Positions 10,300 through 22,329 of a DNA stretch of 64,000 nt are shown here, one piece after another. The translations under genes and the position numbers were made by a program. The stretch lies in assembly GCA_027574665.1 (NCBI GenBank), contig CM050676.1:3214157-3278156 (forward strand), in the 5' to 3' direction. This DNA is from Rhynochetos jubatus (lineage: Eukaryota > Chordata > Aves > Eurypygiformes > Rhynochetidae). The stretch's first letter is position 1. Each line of letters opens with the position of its first letter. The notes under the pieces were generated by a model that saw only the letters and a list, made by a program, of their open reading frames with translations, was not told the DNA's origin and made no database searches.

Positions 10300-13200
10300 C
10301 CACTTTACACTCTTTGTTATTTATTACAGTGGTTTAAAGAGAGGCAGGGGGAAAAATGCTCAGTGCAAATTATATTTTGAGCTGTTGTGCTTTGCCTCTT
10401 TGGCGGATAATAAATCTCTCTGGCAATGCTCCTCAGTATAGGATTTGTCATTAAATGCAATTAAACAAACCCTGCAGGTGTCCATGGTCAGGCCTGCAGC
10501 AGCCCATTCACAACTGCAATGTTATTATCATCCTGACAACAAACCACCAGATATTTCCTGAGCTCCTCTGATCGATGAGCTTGCCTGGCTTGGAACGGGA
10601 GGGAGGAGAGACGGGGGAACAGGCTGTTTCAAATGCTCTTTAGGCTTATTGATGGAAAAGTCAAAAAGCCGCTCAGCGATCGGAGAGAAGGTGGAAAAAG
10701 GCAGAGGAACAGGAGGGCTGAAAGGAAAAAAGGAGAGGAGTGTTTGGGAGCAAAAAGATCGAACTGATGCAATATATCACGTGGCATCCGTCTACCCAAT
10801 GATTCTGCTAATGCAGAAGGCTGGAGTATAGGGGGCAAGCAAGGGTTCTAGGTATGATCCTGCTCATGTAAATTCAGCCTATTAACAGGCTTTCAGTGGT
10901 AAGTGAGCCGCGTGGGCTGCCTCTGCACAGTGACGCAGGCTGCCTTTGCAGGCCGGGCAGCAATGAACCTCACCCTAAGCCAGGGCTTGACTGGTAGGCT
11001 GACGTCCAGAGACACCTCTCTGTCTCCCTTGGCTGTAGCCGCAGGGTTGGATCAGATACCTGACCGGTTGCAAATCCCACCCATAGCAGCCAAAGGAACC
11101 GGCTTTTGCTGGATGCATGTCCCTTTCTATCTTCACTCACAAGGAGGCATTTCCCGGCACGGCTAAAGCAGAGCGTGCTGCAGAGGCGTTGCTCGTCGTG
11201 TGTGTGGAAAGCAGCTGCGTCAAGGTTTACACCAGGACTGTGGTGTGCTCTGACTGTGAGGGAGCAGGGAACAAAGCCCTGTGGTTTAGGCCGGCCAGGC
11301 CGGGCAGCCTGCAGCGTGGAGGTCGGGGACTCACAGGCTGCCCTCAGGTCCGGTGAGAGAGAACATTTTGCAAGCAACCAGTCAAATCATTCTGCCTGAA
11401 TCACTTGCTCCGCTCGGCCTCGGGGTGCTCTCAGGATGAACCTCTTCCCTCACCCCAGGAATCCCAGTTTAGTCCAGTTGATTGCTGGGGCACACACGGA
11501 GTAGCAGCGACAAGGGGTAGCGTGTATTCCTACGGCACCTTCGCAGACGCCAAGAGGGCAAGCCAGGTCTGCGCTGGATAAAGGGAGTTAAATGAGTTGC
11601 CTTCAGCAGCGCCTGCGCTACGTAGGGTGTAAGGGATGATTATTTTCTGCTACGGAAGAAAGCTATTGTCAGGGTCTTTGGCTAAGTTCTCGTAGCCTCC
11701 TGTGCAATGCCCAGTAGGGCCAGCAGCACGGAGCCCCGTTACTGGCACCCGAGATGAAGCTGGGCTTATGGCAGAAGGAGCCAGGAGTTCTGCTATCAAT
11801 CCGCGGGTTGATGACAATTTCAGGATGACAATTTCCCTGGATCACGCATCTAGATGGCTATGCAGCCCTGGTCTCTGGCTCCCTGGTTGCTGGCACAGTC
11901 CAGATTTTTATACCCAAGAGTGTCCTTTTTTCTTACTCTGCTACTCCAACATCGGAGGATTTCCCTCCATCACCTCGTGTGTCCTTGCCACATCGCGTCG
12001 CCACTCAATCTGCTGGTCTGCGCCTCTCGCAAAGCAAGGGGCAGTTGTCCCACGGCACAAGCCAGCGCTGTTCTGCTGAAGCCGCAAGTGCCCTGTTCCT
12101 GTGCTAGTGTGGGATTTGACCCTCACGTCTGGCTGCGAAGTGCCAGTTCCCTGGACACACCAGTGGTTCCCCAGCCGTGGTCCTTGGGTCAGCAGTGTTC
12201 TGCAAGGGCACGGCAAGATCCACAGCTCCCAGTAGTGTTTGTGAGTCCCTATTGCACGGCTTCACCTACAGACCCCGGGAATGCTTGAGGCGCTGCTGGG
12301 TCAGAGTACCTGGGAGCCGTGCCCGCGCAAAGCACCAGCCCACCGGTAACACCGCACTGCGCCTCTGGCGTCTTCCAGTTCCCTCCGTTTCGGTCTCGAC
12401 TCTGCTCTCAGACACTGGAGCCATCTCTGCTTTACCGCTCCCAGGCGCTGCGGGGTTTGCACTGGGGTGACACAGCCGACACAGAGGGATGCGCTCTTCT
12501 AGGGCTAAACGAGGACGGGCATGGCCCTGCTGCCCAGCCCGGTGGCTGCTAACGAGCGTCGCGGGGACAGACCTGCAGCCGGCGTAAATGAGTGCTGGCT
12601 GACCGCACGCCCACGAGGACTTGGGTGGAACCGGGTCGGTTTACACCGAAGAGCAGCCGGGGCAGGGCTCAGGCTGGCAGGGAAAACCCCCTGGGGTTTC
12701 CATCAGGGGGTGTGAGCGTGGGGTAGGAGCTGCCCGTGTGAAGGCGTGCAGAAAGCTGAGGAAGGGAAGAACGGGAAATGCGCGTCTGGCTGGCCTGACT
12801 TCTCCAACAGACACTCTTTTTTTGGTGTCCTTTCCACTTCCCTTCTTCCCCACCTCCAGCAGCTCCACTCCCCCTCCGTGCTGCTCGCCTCCCTTTGTGC
12901 ACCTCTTACCCGCACGCTCCTCCCTAAACAGGTGCAGCTGCCACTCAATAGCCTTTAATTACCACTTGGAGGGCTCTCACCAGGCTCTGCCGGGAGGGTG
13001 GAGATGAATTTTCCCGAGGATGATGCCTATGTCTGAGTTCTTCTCAGTCAGATGGCGGTGTTGCTGCCAGGCTGTGTCCTTCGAGAGATTGGATCTTCAT
13101 GTTCTCTCTGCTTGTGTTAACAGACCCCAAAACTGCTGATGAAGAGAAATAAAAACCCAGCCATTAGTTAGATTAATTATCAGGGCAGCAAATTGGCTTA

Positions 13201-16200
13201 GATAAAAATATTATGGGCAGTTTAAAAAAGCAGGAGTCTCACTTGGGCTCCTAAAACATTCTGCTTGCAAATAAGAGGCCCAATTTTCCGAGGTGGAGAG
13301 TGCAGCATCTCCAAAGATTTTCTGGACTCTAAAAATACGAGTTGTTTTTAACCACTTTACCTTCTTTTTCGCTCTGTGCCTTTCCCATCCCAGAAAAGCA
13401 CCGTTAATGCATCCTGCTGGTACCTCGGGGGATTCCTCCGGCGTGAACGTGCCAGCTGGTTGCTGTCCCGGCATCGTTTGCCTGTGATGGAGAGTTATTC
13501 CCGACGTTTAACCAGGAACAGGACATGATTTGCATTACCGAGACCCTCTTGAAAAGACAACCCCGGAGAACGCCGAGCTTACGGCTGTCGGGTCTGCGTG
13601 GAACCGGCCGCGCAGCAGGTGAGCGCGCACTGCTGTAGAGGTGGAGATGCACACGGAAACGTATCTACGTGCTTAGACGTGCCGACGCGTGCACCGCTGG
13701 AAAAGACGGGGCTGGAAGTAACTCTTCGGGGACAGGGAAGGTTTCCAAGTAGTTAAAAAATAATTTTGCTTTGGCTCAACGTTAACATTTCTGATTTTTT
13801 CATAAAATGAAAAGCAGGAAGGAGATTGTTTTATAGCAAATGAAGCAACCTTTGCTCCTGCCAAACTTAAGTTTGTTTTCCTAAACAAGCAATCCAGCAA
13901 ATCGGGGAAATAGCCTAACCGAATCCGCTTTTTTTACGTGCATGCTTTTCATGGAATATTTTGCCTAGCTCCAAAACAGCTGGACATACACGGCACCTGG
14001 GCTCCTGCTTGGCACTGCACTGGTCCCCGTGTGGGCACCAGTGCCCACGCCAGACAGCAACGCGGCGCCGTGCTCTGCCGCAGCCGCCCGCGCGGGATGG
14101 TCTGTGCGGCGCTCTCTGCGTTCACACCGCTGAGCCAGTCCGTATGTCTGGGTGCGTGTCCAGGCTCCTCTCACCCCCTGGGCACTAGCAACCGCGCAGC
14201 GAGGCTCGGGCGCTGGGCTGAGGTGCTTACGGGTAGTCCTGTCTCGGGACCCGAACGGCATCCATTCCCGTCCAACAGCCTGCCCCTGGGCACCCCGGCC
14301 TGCTCCCGGCGCTGGGCGGTTCCTGCAGCACAAGAGAGCAGAGGTGAAGGAAGGACAGACGGACAGCGGTAAAAACGCAGTCGTCATACCTGCACTGCTC
14401 TCTGAGACAGTCTCTGGCTGGGAATGTCGTGTCCCTCCGGGAATGTCGTGTCCCTCCTTCCTTAGGCTCAGGGTACAGCCGCGCCCTGGTAAAGTGCGGG
14501 GAGCACGACCCCCTGGGCTCAGTCGGGGACAATGGTGCCCGTTGGTCCGGGGTCCGTGGTGGGAGACGTGGTGACGTGCCTACAAGAGGCTTCTCCCTGC
14601 ACAAGCGCAGCACGTCGACACCACTTTCCCCAGACTTCCTCCTCGCTCAGGGGTATCCATTTCCCTCTTCTTCCTATACTTCTCCGCCAGGAGTCTTGCA
14701 GTCCCCCCCTCTCTTATTCCTGCCCTCCCCAGCCTCTGGAGAGCTGCCAGCCCTCCTGACATTCCCACTCTCCCTTCTCAGGTTATGATGTCCTTCTCAC
14801 TGTAGCTCGCTCTTTCAGCTCCTAGGATTTAAAAATCCTTCTGCCTTCACCATCTCTTCCTCCCCCTTGCCTTTTCTCATGCATGTTGCTTTCCAGGCCC
14901 ATCGACCGCGTGTTCTCCTGCCATTTCTGTAGGACTGGGATGAACATTGATCGCAGCCATCTCAAACCCCTCTCTCCCTTTTCCCAAAGAGCCAACGAAA
15001 ACGTCACCCATGAGATAATCATCATGTTGCTCACGTCCCTTAATTGCTCTCAAAGTACACATCGAGGCTGCGGAGCCTCTTTGAAAGGCAGGTTCTGGCC
15101 TTTGGCACATTATTGACAGGCTGTTGATAGGCCCCTTTGTTGAGGAGCAATTTTGTCCCTTTTGCTGTACAATTTTGGGGTTTTTTTTAAAGACAGCCCT
15201 TTCAGAGGGAGTAGATTTTAAAAATAGAGCTGAGCTCTGAATGAGCAGGCACCAGACTTACTCCTGAGAAGCAGTGGCGCCCGTGTGAGATGAGAGCTAC
15301 CAGCCCGGCTCCCGCCAGACTCCATACAAGGCATCAGAGCCGTGATGACCCGTAGCTTCATCCTAGTTACTCTTTATCCCTGCCCCTCTTAGACCTGGCC
15401 ATTAGGCGTTTACTTGCCGTGCATTACTAACCCATTAGATGCCTTGGGTGTTCCGGTGCGCGGTTCCTGGTAAACAAGTAAGAGCAAGTTGACGCTCCGG
15501 CTGCGCGGCAACCCATTTGTATCTATTGGGGATAATTCTTTTGTTTACTTAATACCTGCTGATTAAAATGGACTGCGATTTCCTCATCACAGCAGCCCTT
15601 CGCCGTCTCAAAAGCTGTACAGGTCTGGGGCAACCGCTGGTGTGCCTGCTGAAAGGGAGTACTGAGAGCAGAACAAAGCACACTCGCTCTCCCACTGCTG
15701 TCGTGAGCAGAGCGCGTCCGTTAGCGGTGCGGAGTCTGTGACACGGAGCTGAGCGATCCTCACGTCCGCTACTGCCTCCTGTAGTAGACACCTGCTGCAG
15801 AGCCACCTCTTTAGTACAAATCTATCCTAAGGTGCCGCCCGTGGGAGCTGGGCTCCCGCCGTGTCCCACGTTAGCCCTGCGAAAGCCTTCCCACAGCTGC
15901 ACGACCAGCTCCAGCCCCCGTCTGAGTAGACTCTCAGCACAATCCTTAGCAAATTCTCCAGGCTATCTGCAACCAAACCCAATCCTGACAGAAACGAAAT
16001 TCTTTCCTCTCTGAAACAATGTCCCTTGGAATGATCTTGCTGCTAATGAACCCCGACGGCGCGGCTGCATTTGGGAGCCACTGGTGTGCATTTTAACCAG
16101 GAGCGCTCTGTGCGCGGCTGTGCAGCCACGTAGCCGGCCCCCATAATGGAACTCTGTTCAGCATCCTAAGTCCCGCATTAGGCTGTGCCTGTAGGAGCCC

Positions 16201-19200
16201 TGCGACGCTCCGCTGAGACCGCCTGAAGGTAATCATCATCTCTCCCAGCCTCCTGGCTGTCCCTAACCAAGCGCTCTGCTTGCCTCTGTTCCAGGAAACA
16301 GCTCTGGAGATTATAGAGTTTCGACCCTAATGCATTCACTAGCAGTAAGGAGAGGGGGAAGGTGCCGTTGGATTACAGATGAAAAGGAAGAACGCAAGGG
16401 GCTTCGGTGTTGGGAGAAATCTCCAGCATGCTGTGATTTGGCTGCTGAACCCCGCAAGGGACTGGAAACCCTGGAACTTCAGTGTTTTCCCTGCGTCAGT
16501 TCAGCCAAATCATAAGCAATACTTGAAAACCATAGGCCACCTGGAATTCATCTTGGAATCTCGCATGATTAAAGCGATGCATCCCGGTACTTCCCATTAC
16601 GGACACCTATTTCATACGTTACATCCACTTAAACCCGTAGTTCCTGCGTGTATGTGTACCCAACACACGCCACAGGGAGCGGAGTATATGTGCCTTGTTA
16701 GGTCAGTGCACGTTACGCAGAAAGGAGCCCGCTCAGTCGCGGCTCAGGAAAAGGCATTCTGTCAACCCCGTTCCCCCACCAGGAGGCCAGCAGAAAAGCA
16801 GAATGCCCGTCTTCTAGCAAAACAAATCGGCCAACGTATTTGTAAAAGCTGTGAACTCATCAGCGGGGATCTACCGTGCTGCCTGCCGTGCTGCACCTTT
16901 GCAGGTGATGCGAAAAGCGCACGTGCCCCTGTTGCCAAACTCACCTCCCTCAGCGTGCAGCGAGGACGTGCTAAAATGACACGTTGGCTGAATTAGGTGG
17001 AGCGGATTAGAGAGATGCTAAAGGATGAGCTAGGAGAAAAATGAGACGATAAATAGACCGGGCAAGATAGATGGATAATCTTCTTCCCAGGCCAAACATG
17101 ACAGGATAATAACCTTTTTCTTTTCTCTAGTTCCATTGGCTCTTGGAGCTGTACGAATCTCACTTAATTTGGTCTTCCGGTACGCTGTGAAACGGGTGTC
17201 ACGCTGTCCGTTCTTACAGGAGAGAGGAGCTGAGCTACGTGGCTTGGGAACAGGTTTAGGTTTAAGATTAGGCTTGCGAAGGCCCACCAAACCGCTCTCC
17301 TGCTGGCTTGGTTGTTAGCTGTCACTGTGCCGCGGCCAGTGCGCTGCGCTGAAGCCAAGCCCGTAAAATCCGAGCGCTACAGCCACGCCGCTGCCGCGCA
17401 GCCCAGCCAGAGCGGGAGTCTTCTCCTTTCCTTGGGCGTCCGTCCCGACCGCGGTCACCGGCGGGGGACAGGGACCGTCGCAGTGTCCCCAGCTGGACGC
17501 AGCTGCTGTGACGCACAGCCCTCCTTCTGCTCCCTTATCCCGCTGCGATCTGAGAGCGGAGGTTGCACCCGGCAACGGGATCGGGGTAACTTCCCTTCCG
17601 TCCCCTCCGCTTTCAGAATATAGAGTATTGCTGAGCAAACCTAAACAGCCTGAACGAGCAAGCGACAAACTCGTGAAACGTTGCAGACTATGGCGACACT
17701 TCCTGAATGGAGAAGGCTTGTCTGAGCTGTCCTGTGCTCCCCTCGCCCAGGAGACACTCCCGTTGCTAGACTGAGCGCATGGGCTGAGTCTGAAAAGCAC
17801 TGCGCCCTGTTCTGGAGCCTTTGCCTTCCAGATGGCCACACCTGGACCGAGCGGGAGGTCCTAAAGTTTTCTATTGCTTTCTGTCACTGATTTCTGCAGG
17901 TACATCCAGCTGGCAGCACGGAGCAATGGGATATCTGAGTGGAGTTACAGACCACAGCACTAACGATCTTGTGAGTTTAACTGAAAGGATTTGCGATTGT
18001 TCTCCCTGGGAACTCTCCAGTTTTCTCCTTCTTCCTACAAGAAACTCTCCTTTTTACTTTAACGGCAGGGCGTGTTGTCATCTTACGGTGGCGGGTACCA
18101 TCGCCTCTGGTGCGGGGGCTTGAATCCAGGCAGTTTTCATTGGGCTGGAATCGTGGCCCAGGATTTTCAAGAGAAGTTAGTCATTTGGGATACCTTATAT
18201 CTGTGTGTGAGACACTTTGCCAGGAGACCAGACTGGTCCGAGGGAGGCAGGTGCTTAGCGACCCCTGGAAATCAGGACTAATTGGAGCATGTCGTGCTGG
18301 GCACCTGAAAACACTAAATTCTTGGGAAAATCGCAGGGGTGTTCTGTTTCTGAGCACAGCTTGGGAAGACTGTGCAGCCCGCAGTGGCGCAGGATAAAGG
18401 GAAGATCTTTGCATGACGCTACGGAACCGTCCTTCAACCCCCGGTTCGGGCAAGTGTTTAACTTCAGGCACGTGCCCGATCCCGGTGGGAGCCAAGTGCC
18501 GGCGTTCCTGCAAGTGCGTTTGTGTTTTCCTGAAGTGGGGCCTGACGTGGCGTGAGTTTACGAACATTTCGGAGTCGGTCTCCAAATTAAAATGAAACAA
18601 AAGGCAACATCCTCCCCTCTGCCCTGAGGTGTGAGTGGGGCACACGAGGCTTTGCTGGCTTTCCGCGTATCCGTGCGGTCCCGTGCAGAGCTACAGCCTC
18701 TACCACGAAACGCCTATTCTTTGCACTTCCTGAAAACCCAACGCCTGAGTGTCAGACTGCGTTAAGTGCTGAACAAACACAGAACGACGCGGCCATGCCC
18801 CAGAGAGCTCACAGTCTCACGCAGCCGGGCCGCACGCCCCGGCCACGGGGCCGTAGGGGCTTGAGTTCGTGCAGGATTCCGCGTGGCTGCGCACACCGGC
18901 TCGGAAAGCAAACAATCATGCAGACAACACCCACCCAGCTCCTCCCTGCCTCAATCCGCGACCCATCCGAAACGTCCTTCTCCGGCACCGCTTGTGAGAG
19001 CCTCCCCTTAGAGCTCAGAGGCTGCCGAAGGCGAACCCCTGGTGCCGACCCTTCGCGGCGCTACCGCACGCGCACCGCGCCGTCTGATACTAAACGAGGT
19101 AAAACCGCAAGCTCCGCACTCGTTACGCCCCAGGAAGGGGGCCGTGTCTCGCCGTCGAAACTCGCGGGAGCCACCTGGTCTCTGTAAATTAGGGCTACGG

Positions 19201-21870
19201 GGCGTGAGCGCGTGACGACGGCGAACAGCCCCGTTCGTGCAAGTGCCAAGCCAGGGCCGTGCTTACGGCTCTGCTGAGTCAAACAGAAACGTGGCGGTGA
19301 GGGGGTTTTGCTGTTGCAGGGTCAAACCTGTAACTACAGGCCTGGGCTTCTGTTAATGCACAGCTTGGATGCGTTCTGTGCACCCAGTGGGCAGGATACG
19401 GCCCGCTCGGTCCCGGTTTGTCAGCAGCGGGCTGTGGCTCACTGGATTGTCTACGCTGCTTGGAGGGCAATTCCTTTCAATCTCAGCAGCGCCGAAGACT
19501 CCAGACACCCTGGGCAGCCTCAGGAACTCAAGCACAAATATCAGCGTTGAATATTACATCAAGTGCTCCTGAGCTGTTATTTTTTCTTCTCCTGTGTCAT
19601 CTCTGGGCTTACATTTAGGTAATTACATGAAAATCCCGACGTCTGTCTTACTGAGGGTGTGATTTACCAAGGTATCGCAGCACCTACAGAGAGATCGCTT
19701 GAACAGAATTTACCGAGGAACGCGGAACCCCGCTCCCACTTACCTCCCGGTGAGATGTGCGCTGACTTGTCCTGCGCCAGGACACCAACGCTTGTCCTAC
19801 GCGCGTGCGGCTTTAAGGAGGTGTTAAACAGCGGAGCGCTTTGGGGCCACACAGCGACCAGAACGCTCCTCGAGGGCAGACCCGCCTATAGGGAGCGTCT
19901 GCATCAATTTTATCACCCGCTTTCCGTCTCCTCTGGGCTTTGGGTCCTTATCAGGGCCTCAGGGTAGTTTGTTTCTGCTGCCTTCCCGGTAATGGATTGC
20001 TCTGGAAGGGCCTGAATTTAGTGTCTTAACGGAGACACCTCCCACAGATTTCAGGGGGCGGAAAAGCCAAACCCTTTGCTGGGAGTTGTTCCTCAGGACC
20101 GCGCCCTGGCCCTGATTCAGTTGCGTACCCAAACCCTGCTCAAGTGTTTGCCGAACGGGGGGCGGATGCAGGTGCTCAAGTGGAAGCGTGTGCTCCAGCG
20201 CTCGCCTGACCAGGCCCCGCGTCTCCCGTCGTCCGGCGGGGAGAACGGGGTTAGGCGGGACCGCGCTCGTGTCGCAGCCAGGCACGCAGGCGCCGCGTGA
20301 GCGCGGGTCTCGGAAGAGACCGAATGCAAAGTCGTGTGTGACTGCAGGTGCCCGGAGCCGGCACGGCGCCTGGGTCTGCGTGCCGAGTTCGGGGGTCTGG
20401 GGCGGAACAGATCTCTGCCACACAGAGGAACCTCGACGTGTTTATCCAAGCTCAAAGGCTGTCGCGGATCTCGCGTCTGAAATCCGCCCAGTTTTTTCCT
20501 GCTGAGATCCCCAAGCACCTCCCAGTCTCCCAGCTACTCGCAGCCTGAAGCCCTACCAGATGCCAGGATTGCAGTGGAAAAGCAGCTCGTTACTGGAGTG
20601 GCAGGCGACGCGCAGACAAATATTTGTGCAAGGCATACAGCGCCCAGGGACTGGAACACACTGTCTCTCTGGCGGGAGGAGGGAAGGAGGATCCTGCCTC
20701 CAGCAGAATTAAATAACAAATCTATGCGCTGTGGATTTCCAGCAGACCCAAAACGTGTCCTTCTAGCGGGCAACGCGCTAACCTGACAGATTGATTTCCA
20801 GTTTACGCTATGTGCTAACTACTTGAAGGGTTGGGAATTAAATCGAATCAAGTTCAGATCTCACCCCGAATCCCCCGTTCTTCAGAGAGTGCTGTGTTAG
20901 GGTTTCTGGGAAAAGAGACAGGATTGTATCCCCCTCCGGGCTGCATTTGTTTTGAGATGTGCAGAAAACCGCTAGTAAAAAAAGGGTGGAAAAATATGCT
21001 CTAGAGAAACTGAAATGTGACTTGAAGCAATGCGCTCTGCACGCTACAAAATCCAGCTCGCTCCGAGGGTCTCTCGCCTGTCCCAGCACTTTTTGTTCTG
21101 TTAACCATCAAATCTCATTAGGCAACCCCCCAGAACGCGGGGGTAAACCTCTGAGCGCAGGAAGAGGTATTTGGTGCAATACGATTTTCTGCCTTCTCCT
21201 CAAGCTGTGTGGCAAACCCGCGTGGGGGCAGGGGGTAAGGAGCACGGTTCCTTCGCTAACAGCTGAACTTCCAGGGGACGAGACCTGATGCCAGAGACAA
21301 GGCGCTCACAGACTGCCCCTCAGCATCGTGTTGCACGGAGGAAAGATCACAAGCTGAGTCGCCGTGCGGACACGGAACGGGTGGACCACTAAAGATGCAC
21401 GGCTGGGTTACAGACATACCCCTCCGCTGGAATTCCACGGGCAGGCGGGTGGCTTGCCCAAGTGTGTGATGTATATCCCTGAAGGCTGCGTGGATATTCG
21501 AGGCCTTAAAGGAAATACCAGCTCTCAAGGGGTTTTCTTTTCTCCCAAATACTTAATTCAGAAACAGCAAATAGGAATTTCCTTAAAACGGGGAACAGGT
21601 TGGTTCCTTTTCCTCTCGGAGACCAACATTACTCAAGAAAAACACAGACGTAAAGCGAGGAGACAGGGACGGCCCGAGCCCTGGCTTACATCGCCTCGCC
21701 GAGCCTGTGCTTAGCAGAGCGTTTGACCGTGTGCGCGAGGGCGCGGGCACCTTCCGGAACAGGGCTTCGCCCCGTGCATGGTCCCAGCTTCCAGGAACGG
21801 AGGTAAAACAGAGGCAGCAAACCACTTCGCCTGACAAGAGCGACACGAAGTGCTTTGTTCCCAGAGTGCT
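10300..21870. other. Long noncoding interval upstream of mir-7
   Basis: About 11.5 kb with no gene I can support. GC-moderate patches (about 13.6-14.3, 17.3-17.6, 18.8-19.3 and 20.1-20.4 kb) give short random frames. AT-rich stretches that look like candidate enhancers lie at about 10375-10560, 13140-13230 (GTTAGATTAATTATC, GATA and HNF1-like) and 15000-15240. Conservation cannot be judged from one sequence. Confidence 0.4.
14420..14457. repeat. 19-bp perfect tandem duplication
   Basis: GGGAATGTCGTGTCCCTCC occurs twice in immediate succession (14420-14438 and 14439-14457) with no difference between copies, indicating a recent replication-slippage event. Confidence 0.85.
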
Positions 21871-21879
21871 CCACCATGT

Positions 21880-22110
21880 CTCTTCACATTTTATATTTAC
21901 TTTTAATTTTCTAAATTACATCTGTGGTTTAATAATCTGAACAGGAACAATTTGTCCTATTTCAGCTTTGCTCACATTTCTGAGTTGAGCCAGAGTTAAA
22001 TACTTCGTTGGTTTATTTTTTTGTCAAAATTAAAAAAGATAAGCTTTGTTTAATTTGATCCCAGAGGATTTTTTGTTTGTTTTGGAGGGGGTAAGCATTT
22101 TGTGAGACAA
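21880..22110. other. AT-rich block beside a CpG island
   Basis: An abrupt A/T-rich stretch (long runs of TTTTAATTTT and AAAATTAAAAAAGATAAGC type) directly next to the GC-rich island starting at about 22.3 kb. It contains GATA- and FOX-like words. It could be a regulatory or matrix-attachment element; nothing more can be said. Confidence 0.35.
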
Positions 22111-22329
22111 TGCACTAATACAGCCAGAGCTCTTCCATGTGACACAAACTGTCAGCGGACCCCGACGCACCCCCAGAGCCAGACAGGTTGTGAGAACTCA
22201 GAGAAACTGCTGAGGAAAAATCTCTTCCAACAGCTGCTCACTGAAGGATTTGCTCCCAGCAGCGGCCTGGGGAAATACCCTATTTCTCCTATAAACTAGA
22301 GAATTTTAAGAGCAACGTCATACGCCGGT

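Noticed and set aside
20600..20710. CR1-like wording near GGGACTGGAACACACTG
   Set aside because: The match is limited to one short block, indistinguishable from chance without alignment.
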